Source: Candidatus Thiodiazotropha sp. 'RUGA'
GTDB taxonomy: Bacteria > Pseudomonadota > Gammaproteobacteria > Chromatiales > Chromatiaceae
Assembly: GCA_016842065.1 (NCBI GenBank)
Contig: JAEPDS010000017.1
Location: forward strand, 10,108-74,107
Direction: 5' to 3'
Length of the DNA stretch: 64,000 nt
Positions 44,563 to 53,397 of this stretch are shown here, piece after piece. The translations under genes were made by a program, and so were the position numbers. How positions within the stretch are numbered: position 1 is the first letter of the stretch; every line of letters begins with the position of its first letter. The notes below the pieces were generated by a model. That model ran no database searches, was not told the DNA's origin, and worked only from the letters and a program-made list of their open reading frames with translations.

Positions 44563-45900
44563 TCAGTTTTTCTTGCCTTTCTTCTCTCTGGGAATACCGA
44601 AACGCTGACGTCTTTCCCACAGGGCTTTACGGCTGATGCCCAGTTTTTTCGCCAGCTCCGTCTCTGTCATATGATCCTGGTTATCCAGCACGAAGTGTCT
44701 GAAGTACTCTTCTAGCGAGAGATTGTCGTTTACGTTCTCAAGTTTATGCTGACCACTGGTGATGTGATGATCGATTGCCAGCAGTTCCGGAGTGATACTC
44801 TCGCCTTCACAGAGAATCACGGCTCTTTCGATGGTGTTGGCCAGTTCCCTGACATTGCCGGGCCAGTGGTAGCGTCGAATCGCTTCCAGTGCACTGCGGC
44901 TCATGTTCAAGGCGGGACGATTGAGCTGGTTGCAGGATTTGCTCAACAGATATTTAGCCAGCGCCTTGATGTCGTTACCCCGTTCACGAAGGGGCGGCAG
45001 GGCCATCTCCACCACCCGCAGGCGAAAATAGAGATCACTGCGAAAACTCTGTTGCTGCACGAGTTTTCTGACATCCTGATGGGTGGCGGCAATGATGCGT
45101 ATATCCGAACTGTTCTGGTCACCCTCCTGGCGGGGTGCGTATTCATCTCCCTGCAGTACCCTTAACAGTCTGGCCTGAGCGGCCATCGATAGTTCGCCAA
45201 CCTGATCCATGAACAGGGTGCCACCCTGGGCTTTTGCCAACAGGCCACCGCGTCCGTTGTGTCGCTCGTCCTGCTGGCCGAACAGCTCCGCCTCCACCTG
45301 ATGCTCCGGCAAAGCGGCACAGTTGAATACCACAAACGGAGATTGGCTGCGGTGACTGCGTTCGTGCAGTGCCCGGGCAACCAGCTCTTTGCCGGTTCCC
45401 GATTCACCGAGAATCAATACCGTGGCGTCGGTTGGCGCCACTTTATCGATGCGACGGAAGACATCGACCATCGCCGAGCACTCTCCGATCATGCCACGAA
45501 CCGGATAGCTCTTCTCCACTTCCGATTTGAGTACTTCCTGTTGCCGAAGCTGGCGGTCTTGTTTTATCACCCGCTCAACCACCATCAGCAGTTCATCGTG
45601 ATCGAAAGGCTTGGCGATATAGTCGATGGCGCCCAGCTTCATGGCATCCACCGCTGAGCGGATACTGGCGTAACTGGTCATGATCAATACCGGTGTGGGT
45701 GTGGCGATATCGATGATTTCGGTACCGGGTGCGCCCGGTAAGCGGACATCGCTGATGATCAGGTCAAAATTCTTCAATGGCAGTTGTCTGGCTTCCTCCA
45801 CCGATCCGGCTTCGGCTACCACATAGTCGTTGCGTTCCAGCAAGCGTTTCACGGCCCGACGGATGACGGATTCATCTTCAACAATCAATATTTGGTTCAT
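44563..45900 (-). CDS. NtrC-family response regulator lacking GAFTGA (CbrB-like position)
   Basis: 445 residues. The receiver (1-115) has D51 in ISDVRLPG and K98. The AAA+ domain (about 140-360) has Walker A G165-ESGTGKE and arginine-finger text YFRLRVVEMALPPLRERG, but the loop after ELFG reads QQDERHNGRGG, so the GAFTGA sigma-54 contact is missing, and Walker B is MD232-Q233 instead of DE. A Fis-type helix-turn-helix ends it (TELAKKLGISRKALWERRQRFG). By position beside a CbrA-like kinase it would be CbrB, but it should not activate sigma-54 polymerase. Action as a sigma-70-type activator or repressor, as with TyrR, is likelier. Confidence 0.88.
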   Translation of the reverse strand: MNQILIVEDESVIRRAVKRLLERNDYVVAEAGSVEEARQLPLKNFDLIISDVRLPGAPGTEIIDIATPTPVLIMTSYASIRSAVDAMKLGAIDYIAKPFDHDELLMVVERVIKQDRQLRQQEVLKSEVEKSYPVRGMIGECSAMVDVFRRIDKVAPTDATVLILGESGTGKELVARALHERSHRSQSPFVVFNCAALPEHQVEAELFGQQDERHNGRGGLLAKAQGGTLFMDQVGELSMAAQARLLRVLQGDEYAPRQEGDQNSSDIRIIAATHQDVRKLVQQQSFRSDLYFRLRVVEMALPPLRERGNDIKALAKYLLSKSCNQLNRPALNMSRSALEAIRRYHWPGNVRELANTIERAVILCEGESITPELLAIDHHITSGQHKLENVNDNLSLEEYFRHFVLDNQDHMTETELAKKLGISRKALWERRQRFGIPREKKGKKN

Positions 45901-45918
45901 GGAATTATCCGATCAATG

Positions 45919-48867
45919 CTATACCACTTTGTCATGAAAGTTCCTGGGCAGGTCCATAATCACCCGGGTACCCTCTCCCTGTTCTGAATCGATGGTGATT
46001 GCACCTTTATGATCAGAGACGATTTTATAGGCGATTGCCAATCCGAGACCGGTTCCTTCTCCTGGTGCCTTGGTGGTGAAAAAGGGCTCGAACAGATAAC
46101 CCAGGTTCTCCTCTGATATGCCTTCGCCCTGATCGACGACCTGCAGTCTGATCAGGTCTCCGATCTCATTGGCTTTGATCTCCACCGATGATCCCGGGGT
46201 GGAGGCGTGACAGGCATTGGTCAGCAGGTTGACCAACACCTGGGAGATTGCCTGCCGGTCTCCCTCGATCGACCACTCTGAGTCGCAGTTGTTGATAAAA
46301 TGGATCTGACGGCCGTCATGGGTGAGTTTGACCAGCCTGATCGCCTCCTCGACAACATCGTGCACAATGAAGCTTTGAGTGTCCGCACCAAGCCCACCGC
46401 TGCGACTGAAGTTCATCAGGGTTTTGACGATGTCGGTGATTCGCTGGGTTTGGTTGAGAATCTCGTTGATACTCTCTTTGATCAACTCGGGATCATCTTC
46501 ATGGCGAAGGTTTTGTGCCAATGAAGCGATACCGGTTACCGGATTACCGATCTCATGCGCCACACCGGCAGCCAGACGGCCGATGGAGGCGAGCCGTTCA
46601 CTGTGTGCCAGCTCCGCTTCCAGCGTCTCCAGGTCGGTTAGATCCTCCATTAGCATGACCTGGCTGGTGCGAGCCTCTTCGACCGGATGGTCCATTGGCA
46701 GCGGCGCCGGGATGGCGGCCTTATGCAGATTGAACCAGCGGCTCTTGTTGCCATGGGTCACTTCCAGGTGGTGAATATGTTCATCCGCCGCTGAAGCAAA
46801 ACCACCCAGCAGATGACCCCAGGGTTCAGGCAGACGGTGCAGTGAGACACCGATTGCATCGCGCGCATTCACCCCAGTCATCACCTCCATCGCCAGATTC
46901 CAGATGGTGACCGTACGCAGTCTGTCGATGGTGCAGACCCCAAGGGGTAGATCGAGCAGGATCTGCCTGTGGTAGCGGCGCAGGTTATCCAGATCCGCAC
47001 TCAGACCACGAAGCCGGGTGCGGGAGTGCTCCAGTTGATCCTCGATGAAGCGCATCGAATCCGCCAATGCGGTTTGGGTATGAATATCGAGCTGCAAGCG
47101 GCGGTTGATGATCATGTGCGCCAGCTGAGGGCCGAGCAGACCGGAGAGGTTGCGTTCAATTCTCTCGCGCAAGCGCCGCAATTGGGAAGGGCGGGTCTCC
47201 GAGCGGGTCAGACTGAGATCGCGCAGGGCCTGTTCCACCTCCCGCTGGGCCGCTTCGTGTCCCAGCATCTGAGAGAGCTGCTTGGTGAATTGGGCGGTTG
47301 AACCGGCGCTCACCATGCCGCCCATGGGCACAAGGGATTCACTGCAGCAGGCGTTGGCGGCCTCTTTCTCTCCAAGCGTCTGATTACTGACCAGAGAGCC
47401 GAAGACGAACAACAGGGTATTCAGTGCCAGTGACCAGAAGGTGGCAAACTCCCACTGGTCCATCCCCGAGGCGAGTCTCAATCCGGGGATATCGAATTCG
47501 GTACGCACAAAACCGGAATTTTCCAGCAGGGGGAGAAGCAGGGTAGCAGACCAGACCGCAATTCCGGCCAGCAAACCCAGGATGAAACCCAACCGGGTGG
47601 CCCGGCGCCAGTAGAGTAGACCCACAACACCGGGCAGGAACTGGGCGACTGCAACGAAGGAGATCAGGCCGAGCTGCACCAGGCCCTGATGTTTCTCCAA
47701 CAGGATATAAAAACCGTAACCGGCCATGATGATCAGCGCGATCAGCAAGCGCCGGCCGAGTAGCAGCCAGCGGTATAGATTGACCGCCGGGTCGGGAAAA
47801 TTGGTCGGCAACAGAATGTGATTCAGGGTCATCGATGAGAGGGCCAGGGTGGTGATGATCATCATCGCACTGGCCGAAGAGACCCCGCCGATGAAGGCCA
47901 GCACCGGTAACCAGCTGGGCCCCTGTTCCAGGCTGATGCCAAGGGCGAAAAAGTCCGGATGAATCGGCAGATCAATCGCTCTTCCGGCCCACAGAATAAT
48001 CGGAATCGGCAGGTTGATCAGCAGTAGAAACAGCGGGAATGCCCAGCTGGCTGTACGCAGTGCCTTGGGTTCAAGGTTCTCGGTGAACAGCATGTGGAAT
48101 TGACGGGGCAACAGAAACGCAGCCGCGAATGCCAGCAAAATGAGGGTGGCCCAGGGACCCTCTCTTACCGGTGCATAGAGTTTCTCCAGAGCCTCCGGGT
48201 GGTCGGCCAGCCACTGTTCCAATCCGCCAAAACCACCGAATACGCCAAACAGGGCGGTCGCTCCAATCACCAGCATGGCAACCAGTTTGACCATCGATTC
48301 AAAGGCGATGGCCAGCACCAGTCCCCGGTGTTTCTCGCGGCTGGTGCTGTGTCTTGCACCGAACAGGATGGCGAACAGCACCAGCGTGCTGCAGAAGATC
48401 AGAGCGAGAATTCGCGGTGCGACGGTCTGGCTGGCAACCTGAAGTGAATCGGTGACCGCGCGGATCTGCAGTGCGATGTAGGGCAGGGTACCCAACAGCA
48501 TGAACAGGGTGACCAGTATACCCGCGAGCTGAGAGCGATAACGGAAAGCGAACAGGTCCGCCAGTGAGGTAAGCTGGTACTCTCGGGTCAGGCGAAGAAT
48601 TGGCTGAAACAGTATCGGGGTCAAGGCGAATGCCAGAGTCACCCCGAGATAGATGGTTAAAAACAGGTAGCCCTGAGTCTCTGCGAAACTGACGCTGCCA
48701 TAGTAGGTCCAGGATGTCGCATAGACACCGAGTGACAATACATAGATGCTGGGATGTCTGATAAACCGTTCAGGAATTCTGCCGCTGTCCGCAGCAAACG
48801 CGATGAGAAACAGGATTGCCAGATAGACAACGCTGATGCCGAAGAGTAACCAGAGTTCATGGTTCAT
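45919..48867 (-). CDS. CbrA-like sensor kinase with SSS transporter domain
   Basis: 982 residues. The first about 510 form a 13-helix sodium/solute symporter domain (FIRHPSIYVLSLGVYATSWTYYG, GLLYWRRATRLGFILG). A linker with a PAS-like segment (about 640-740) leads to a histidine kinase: H-box GRLAAGVAHEIGNPVTGIA, N-box LVNLLTNACHAS and G-boxes DQGEGI and GTGLGLAIA. CbrA in Pseudomonas has this layout and controls carbon and nitrogen use. The sensed ligand is unknown; acetate or another carboxylate is possible. It precedes the atypical regulator by 18 bases and overlaps the small CbrX-like gene by 11, so all three form one operon. Confidence 0.92.
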   Translation of the reverse strand: MNHELWLLFGISVVYLAILFLIAFAADSGRIPERFIRHPSIYVLSLGVYATSWTYYGSVSFAETQGYLFLTIYLGVTLAFALTPILFQPILRLTREYQLTSLADLFAFRYRSQLAGILVTLFMLLGTLPYIALQIRAVTDSLQVASQTVAPRILALIFCSTLVLFAILFGARHSTSREKHRGLVLAIAFESMVKLVAMLVIGATALFGVFGGFGGLEQWLADHPEALEKLYAPVREGPWATLILLAFAAAFLLPRQFHMLFTENLEPKALRTASWAFPLFLLLINLPIPIILWAGRAIDLPIHPDFFALGISLEQGPSWLPVLAFIGGVSSASAMMIITTLALSSMTLNHILLPTNFPDPAVNLYRWLLLGRRLLIALIIMAGYGFYILLEKHQGLVQLGLISFVAVAQFLPGVVGLLYWRRATRLGFILGLLAGIAVWSATLLLPLLENSGFVRTEFDIPGLRLASGMDQWEFATFWSLALNTLLFVFGSLVSNQTLGEKEAANACCSESLVPMGGMVSAGSTAQFTKQLSQMLGHEAAQREVEQALRDLSLTRSETRPSQLRRLRERIERNLSGLLGPQLAHMIINRRLQLDIHTQTALADSMRFIEDQLEHSRTRLRGLSADLDNLRRYHRQILLDLPLGVCTIDRLRTVTIWNLAMEVMTGVNARDAIGVSLHRLPEPWGHLLGGFASAADEHIHHLEVTHGNKSRWFNLHKAAIPAPLPMDHPVEEARTSQVMLMEDLTDLETLEAELAHSERLASIGRLAAGVAHEIGNPVTGIASLAQNLRHEDDPELIKESINEILNQTQRITDIVKTLMNFSRSGGLGADTQSFIVHDVVEEAIRLVKLTHDGRQIHFINNCDSEWSIEGDRQAISQVLVNLLTNACHASTPGSSVEIKANEIGDLIRLQVVDQGEGISEENLGYLFEPFFTTKAPGEGTGLGLAIAYKIVSDHKGAITIDSEQGEGTRVIMDLPRNFHDKVV

Positions 48868-49048
48868 GGCGTCGACGGTTTACCCAGGCAATAAAGAAGA
48901 TGACAGCCAACCAGAGCAGGTAGGGCAGGTACCAGTGACTCCCAGGAGAGGTCCACCACATCATCACTGGAGTGGAGAAGAGCAATATGATCAGCAGAAC
49001 CAGCGCCAGGGTTCTGTCTATCTGTCGGTCCGGGGGTGTATCAGGCAT
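48857..49048 (-). CDS. CbrX-like small membrane protein
   Basis: 63 residues with two membrane helices (about 14-30 and 38-56) and an RRRHEP basic tail. It overlaps the start of the CbrA-like gene by 11 bases. Pseudomonas has a small open frame, cbrX, in the same place. Its end is translated in another frame over the kinase start, so translational coupling is likely. The role is unknown. Confidence 0.7.
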   Translation of the reverse strand: MPDTPPDRQIDRTLALVLLIILLFSTPVMMWWTSPGSHWYLPYLLWLAVIFFIAWVNRRRHEP

Positions 49049-49063
49049 TAGGGAAGCCTAGCA

Positions 49064-49084
49064 GTTGTTACTTAAGGTAACAAC
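49064..49084. promoter_or_regulatory. Perfect TGTTAC-N5-GTAACA dyad before the CbrX-CbrA-like operon
   Basis: GTTGTTAC-TTAAG-GTAACAAC has perfect 8-base arms and lies 16 bases upstream of the first start codon. Its half-sites match those I recall for Pseudomonas CbrB (TGTTAC and GTAACA at a longer spacing). A related site is at 42130-42146. Confidence 0.6.
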
Positions 49085-49133
49085 AGTCATCTGCCGGGGA
49101 GAGGTGTCTTGAGGTTATTCAGGCAGAGGTAGA

Positions 49134-49157
49134 GGGACGCCCCATTCATGGCGTCCC
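49134..49157 (-). terminator. Hairpin after cheV
   Basis: GGGACGCC and GGCGTCCC make an 8-bp stem with an 8-base loop, ten bases after the cheV stop. No U-tract follows. Confidence 0.5.
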
Positions 49158-49166
49158 CCGTTCGGA

Positions 49167-50129
49167 CTATTTTTGGCCGTTGATGTTATCGACCATTTCG
49201 TGGAGTTTTGCAGAGAGCTCATTGGGTTCAAATTTAGGCACATAGGCGTCTGCGCCAACCCCTTTGCCCAAAGCCATATTGGCATCGGCGGAGAGTGAGG
49301 AGTGCATGATGATCGGTATGTCGCTGAAGCGGGCATCCTCTTTGATCTTCTTGGTCAGGACATATCCGTCCATCTCTGGCATCTCAACATCGGTGAGGAT
49401 GATCTGTACAAAGTCGCTCGGTCTGTGATCTGTCGCACTGGCTCGTTCGGCAATCTCCTTGAGCTTATTCCAGGCTTCAGCGCCGTTAGAGGTACTGATG
49501 TATTTCATACCCATATGATCGAGGGTACGCATGATCTGATCCCGGGCCACGGCTGAATCATCCGCAAACAGCAGGGTGACATCGCTGTCCTCGACCTGTT
49601 TGATGCCATCAAAGATATCCGAGCCTTGACCAAATCCTGAGGTTTGGCTCAGTACCATCTCCACATCCATGATCATCACCAGGCGACCATCCTTGAGTTC
49701 TGTCACTGCGGTTACCAGGCCGCCATGTTGCTGGGCCATCATCGGTGGGGGAACTTTTACATCCTCCCAGGCGAGACGTTCGATGGTATCCACGGCGTGC
49801 ACCAGAAAGCCCTGAACATTTTTGTTGTATTCAGTGACGATCAGAATGCCTGGCTTCTCTTCAGTCTGTATGCCGCAGAAGTCAGGCAGGTTGATGACCG
49901 GAATCATATTACCGCGCAGGCTGACCATGCCTTCCACCGAAGCCGGCATGTCCGGCGCGTGGGTAATTTCCGGCACGAGCATCACTTCACGCACCTTGAA
50001 TACATTCACACCGTAGGTCTCTTCACGACCTGTTCTGACATCCTTTCCAAGGCTGAAAAGGAGAACCTCTAAACGATTGGTACCGGCAAGGCGTGTGCGG
50101 TCGTCTACAGATTTAATAAAATTGGACAT
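49167..50129 (-). CDS. cheV: Chemotaxis coupling protein CheV
   Basis: 320 residues. A CheW-like domain (about 18-160, VLLFSLGKDVRTGREETYG, MVSLRGNMIPVINLPDF) is joined to a receiver domain (about 185-315) with the phospho-acceptor in LTDVEMPEMDGYVL. CheV couples chemoreceptors to CheA and is tuned by phosphorylation. The only receptor gene in the window is the Aer-like protein at 56010, seven kilobases away; the rest of the che genes are elsewhere. It stands alone and ends at a hairpin. Confidence 0.95.
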   Translation of the reverse strand: MSNFIKSVDDRTRLAGTNRLEVLLFSLGKDVRTGREETYGVNVFKVREVMLVPEITHAPDMPASVEGMVSLRGNMIPVINLPDFCGIQTEEKPGILIVTEYNKNVQGFLVHAVDTIERLAWEDVKVPPPMMAQQHGGLVTAVTELKDGRLVMIMDVEMVLSQTSGFGQGSDIFDGIKQVEDSDVTLLFADDSAVARDQIMRTLDHMGMKYISTSNGAEAWNKLKEIAERASATDHRPSDFVQIILTDVEMPEMDGYVLTKKIKEDARFSDIPIIMHSSLSADANMALGKGVGADAYVPKFEPNELSAKLHEMVDNINGQK

Positions 50130-50498
50130 TTTTAGTTACTCAGAATTTTGTCGCATTTCAGGATTGTGGGTAATTTGAGCACGGCATAATGACTCTTCCC
50201 GACTGATGTTTGTAGCGGTCGATTTGGCCAAAGCTTTAGTCGCAGCCGCTTCCTCAGGCCAATCCTGGCAAGCTGACAGTTGTCTCTGCAGAAGAGAATC
50301 TCAATTTCTAATCCAAGTGGTTGGAAAATTCTTATGAGTTCGGTTAATAACTGAAGATAAATTACTGGAAAAAGGCTATATTTTACCCCAAGATCAGCGA
50401 ATTCAGCGGTTTTGCCGGTTTCAGATCAAATTACATCGATGATTCCAGGGCCTGGCCCGATAGCAGACCGGCAATCAGCTATATAGAGGAGAATACGT
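50130..50498. other. Divergent intergenic region
   Basis: This lies between leftward cheV and the rightward DUF6394-like gene and should carry both promoters. I see no strong sigma-28 or sigma-70 match and no repeat copy. Confidence 0.4.
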
Positions 50499-50882
50499 GT
50501 GAATCCGGAAAAGGTACTGTTCGGTTTTTTTATTGTACTTGCCCTGACCCTCAATTTCGGTTTTTTTGTCGGCGAACTGGACAATCCGGACCATCATCAT
50601 GTCTATGAGCTGTTTGCCGTGGTCGTGGTAAACCTGATCGCCACCGTTCTCAAGTTCGGTGATCGCACCCAGATGGGGGCGGTGCTGCTGGCCACCAGTC
50701 TGGTCGCACTGTTACAGCTTTTCGCCGCAGCTTTGGTGTGGACTGTCGCCGTGCATGTCACCGAGACCGGGTTAAACACTGTCACCATGGCCAGCATTGT
50801 TTCCCTCTCCGGTGGCGCGATGCTGGCGAACGTGGTTTCCGTGATTCTTTTGATCATCGAAACGGTGATGTTACGTCGCTGA
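50499..50882 (+). CDS. Four-helix membrane protein (DUF6394-like)
   Basis: 127 residues from a GTG with GAGGAGA five bases upstream. Four hydrophobic helices are visible (about 5-25, 35-52, 58-85, 95-123), with a His-rich first loop (DNPDHHHVYEL). The layout matches small proteins encoded just before RCK-type potassium channels, which I think are called DUF6394; that label is from memory. It is 12 bases before the channel gene and probably forms part of it or tunes it. Confidence 0.7.
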   Translation: MNPEKVLFGFFIVLALTLNFGFFVGELDNPDHHHVYELFAVVVVNLIATVLKFGDRTQMGAVLLATSLVALLQLFAAALVWTVAVHVTETGLNTVTMASIVSLSGGAMLANVVSVILLIIETVMLRR

Positions 50883-50894
50883 CGCCGGCAAACG

Positions 50895-52598
50895 ATGAAC
50901 AACATCATCTTTCTGATCTTTCGGCGCATGCGGGCGCCACTATTGACCCTGATACTGGCTTATTCGGTGGCAATGCTTGGTCTGGTACTGATACCCGGCC
51001 GGGATGGTGATGGCAATGTCTACTACATGGATTTTCTGCACGCCTTCTATTTTGTCAGCTATATGTCCAGCACCATCGGATTTGGCGAATTGCCCCATCC
51101 TTTCACTGCAGCTCAGCGCTTGTGGGTCAGTCTGTCGATCTTTTTCACGGTGGTCGTCTGGCTCTATTCCATCGGTACCGTATTGGCGCTGCTCAAGGAT
51201 GAAACCTTCCAGAAGGCATTAACTGAACGTAGATTTGCAAGAAAAATCAGTAAATTGAGGGAGTCTTTTTATCTGGTCGCTGGTTATGGGCAAACCGGGG
51301 AGGCGCTGGTCAAGGCGTTAACCGATCGCAGTCAGCATGCGGTGGTGATCGATATCCTGCAGGAAAGAGTGAATCTGCTGCAGCTGGAAAACCTGCGTGA
51401 GTATGTACCCGGTTTGTGTGCGGACGCGCGTCTGCCGGAGCATCTGCTGGAGGCTGGCCTGAAACACCCTCTGTGTGAAGGTGTGGTGGCGCTGACCAAC
51501 TCCAATGAGACCAATCTGAAGATTGCGATTACCGCCAAACTGCTGCATCCCGATATCGAGGTGATCTGCCGGGCCGACTCCCACGATATTGAAAAGAATA
51601 TGGCCTCATTCGGTACCGACTACATCATCGATCCCTTCGATGCGTTCGCCCTCTATCTGGCAACGGCAATCCAGGCACCCTGTCTCAGCCTGATGCAGGA
51701 CTGGCTCTCGTTGGGATTCAACGATCTGCTCAGTGATCCGATTCATCCACCCAAAAAAGGCTTGTGGGTGGTTTGTGGTTATGGTCGTTTTGGTAAAGCG
51801 GTATACGATAAACTGGTCAAAGAGGATCTTGAGGTGGTGGTGATCGAGGCTGAGCCCAGTCAGACCGGCACTCCGCAGACGCAACTGGTGGTCGGCAGGG
51901 GAACCGAGGCCGATACCTTGATGGAAGCAAGTATCGAGCGAGCCGTAGGGCTGGTGGCCGGCACCGACAACGATGCCAACAATCTTTCGATCATCATGAC
52001 AGCCCGGGAGTTGAATCCGGATCTGTTTGTGATCCTGCGGCAGAACCGTAAATATAACGAGCCGGTGATCCAGGCAGTGGGCGCCGATATGGTGATGCTG
52101 CCGAGTGATATCATCGCCAACAGAATCCGGGTGTTGCTGGGCGTCCCGATGCAGCATCAGTTCGTCAGGCTGGCGATGCACCAGGATGACGAGTGGGCCT
52201 GTCAGCTGATCAGTCGTATCTCAGCTCTGGTTACCGAGCATGCCCCGGATGTCTGGGAAGTCGCTTTCACTGAACAGGATACCCATGCGGTTTGTCAGTA
52301 TGTCCGGGAGGGACGCAACCTGACTCTGGGAGAGCTGAGCACCGACCCCCGGGATCGCACCACTCCACTGCCCTGTATTCCTCTGATGTTATTGAGGCAC
52401 AACGATTTTAGCTTGCTGCCGGGGCCGGATCTGGTGGTACAAAAAGACGACCATTTACTCTTCTGTGGCAAAGTCTCGGCAAAACACAGGATGGAATGGA
52501 CCCTGCAAAATGAAAACGCCTTGAACTATATTCTAACGGGTGAGACCAGACCACAGGGCTGGATCTGGCGCAGACTGCAAAAAAGAGAGGTGACATGA
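50895..52598 (+). CDS. Potassium channel with two RCK (TrkA-N/C) domains
   Basis: 567 residues. Two membrane helices (about 15-33 and 74-100) flank a pore loop with the filter T60-I-G-F-G64. Two Rossmann TrkA-N units follow, marked by YLVAGYGQTGEALVKAL (about 125) and LWVVCGYGRFGKAVYDKL (about 290), each binding NAD(H) or a nucleotide, with TrkA-C text near the end. It is a ligand-gated K+ channel of the inner membrane, unusual in carrying both RCK units in the same chain. It overlaps the hemerythrin gene by four bases (ATGA). Confidence 0.92.
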   Translation: MNNIIFLIFRRMRAPLLTLILAYSVAMLGLVLIPGRDGDGNVYYMDFLHAFYFVSYMSSTIGFGELPHPFTAAQRLWVSLSIFFTVVVWLYSIGTVLALLKDETFQKALTERRFARKISKLRESFYLVAGYGQTGEALVKALTDRSQHAVVIDILQERVNLLQLENLREYVPGLCADARLPEHLLEAGLKHPLCEGVVALTNSNETNLKIAITAKLLHPDIEVICRADSHDIEKNMASFGTDYIIDPFDAFALYLATAIQAPCLSLMQDWLSLGFNDLLSDPIHPPKKGLWVVCGYGRFGKAVYDKLVKEDLEVVVIEAEPSQTGTPQTQLVVGRGTEADTLMEASIERAVGLVAGTDNDANNLSIIMTARELNPDLFVILRQNRKYNEPVIQAVGADMVMLPSDIIANRIRVLLGVPMQHQFVRLAMHQDDEWACQLISRISALVTEHAPDVWEVAFTEQDTHAVCQYVREGRNLTLGELSTDPRDRTTPLPCIPLMLLRHNDFSLLPGPDLVVQKDDHLLFCGKVSAKHRMEWTLQNENALNYILTGETRPQGWIWRRLQKREVT

Positions 52599-53152
52599 GT
52601 CAACTACTAGAAAAACTGCATAAAGACCACATCAATCTCGCTCGTCTACTCGACCTGCTCTCTGCAGAACTGGACGCACTGGCTGCTGGTCACGAATCGA
52701 ACTTCGATCTGAAGATAGAGATGTTGGATTACATCGAGCACTATGCCGAACAGTCTCATCATCCTACCGAGGATCAGATCAACGCGGTCGCCTTCAAGAA
52801 AAAATCGATGCAACCCCATGCGGCGCTCTATGAACGGATCGGTCGTGAACACGTCTACCTGTTGGGGCTAGCCAATCGTTTCCGATCCACCCTGGAGGGG
52901 GCGATGCAGGGTGAAGTGTTGCTTCGTGATGAAGTGGAGACGCAGGGGCGGGAGTTTGTCGCCTTGCAACGCCAGCATATCGACCTGGAAGAGGAGGAGG
53001 TGTTCCCTCTGGTGGATCAGGCGTTGAGTGAGAAGGATTGGCAAAAACTCGAAGCAGAGATTAATCATGGCGAAGATCCGGTATTTCACCGTCAGGATTA
53101 TAATCGCTTCCGCAGTCTGATCGACTACCTGAAAGCCCATGAGGATGAGTAG
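52595..53152 (+). CDS. Hemerythrin-domain protein
   Basis: 185 residues. The four-helix hemerythrin fold is shown by its iron ligands: LHKDHINL (His), DYIEHYAEQSHHPTED (His and Glu) and LQRQHIDLEEEEVFPL (His with Glu). Hemerythrin-like proteins bind O2, NO or sense iron and redox state. The ATGA overlap with the channel gene means translational coupling, so the potassium channel and an oxygen or redox sensor are made together. No transmembrane part. Confidence 0.9.
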   Translation: MSQLLEKLHKDHINLARLLDLLSAELDALAAGHESNFDLKIEMLDYIEHYAEQSHHPTEDQINAVAFKKKSMQPHAALYERIGREHVYLLGLANRFRSTLEGAMQGEVLLRDEVETQGREFVALQRQHIDLEEEEVFPLVDQALSEKDWQKLEAEINHGEDPVFHRQDYNRFRSLIDYLKAHEDE

Positions 53153-53234
53153 GATTCCGAACCGCTAGCCAATCAGGGATTTCAGCCGGATTAAACCGGC
53201 ATTGCTTCCATTGCAATGCCATTGGAGCAACCCG

Positions 53235-53267
53235 AAGGGCTGATTGGATTAGTGTTAACAGGCCCTA
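53235..53267. repeat. Solo right end of the MITE family
   Basis: AGGGCTGATTGGATTAGTGT, then TAACAGGCCC and TA. It matches the right end of the intact elements almost exactly. Another end was not found nearby. Confidence 0.7.
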
Positions 53268-53397
53268 ATTGATCAGCACGACTGCAGCCGTTGCGGCTTT
53301 CCACGGTAAAGGATCAATACAGGTTGGCCGATAGGTTACTCAAATAGCGGATTATATTGATCGGCGGTTTTCTATCCATTTCTAGGTTGGTCGGGCG

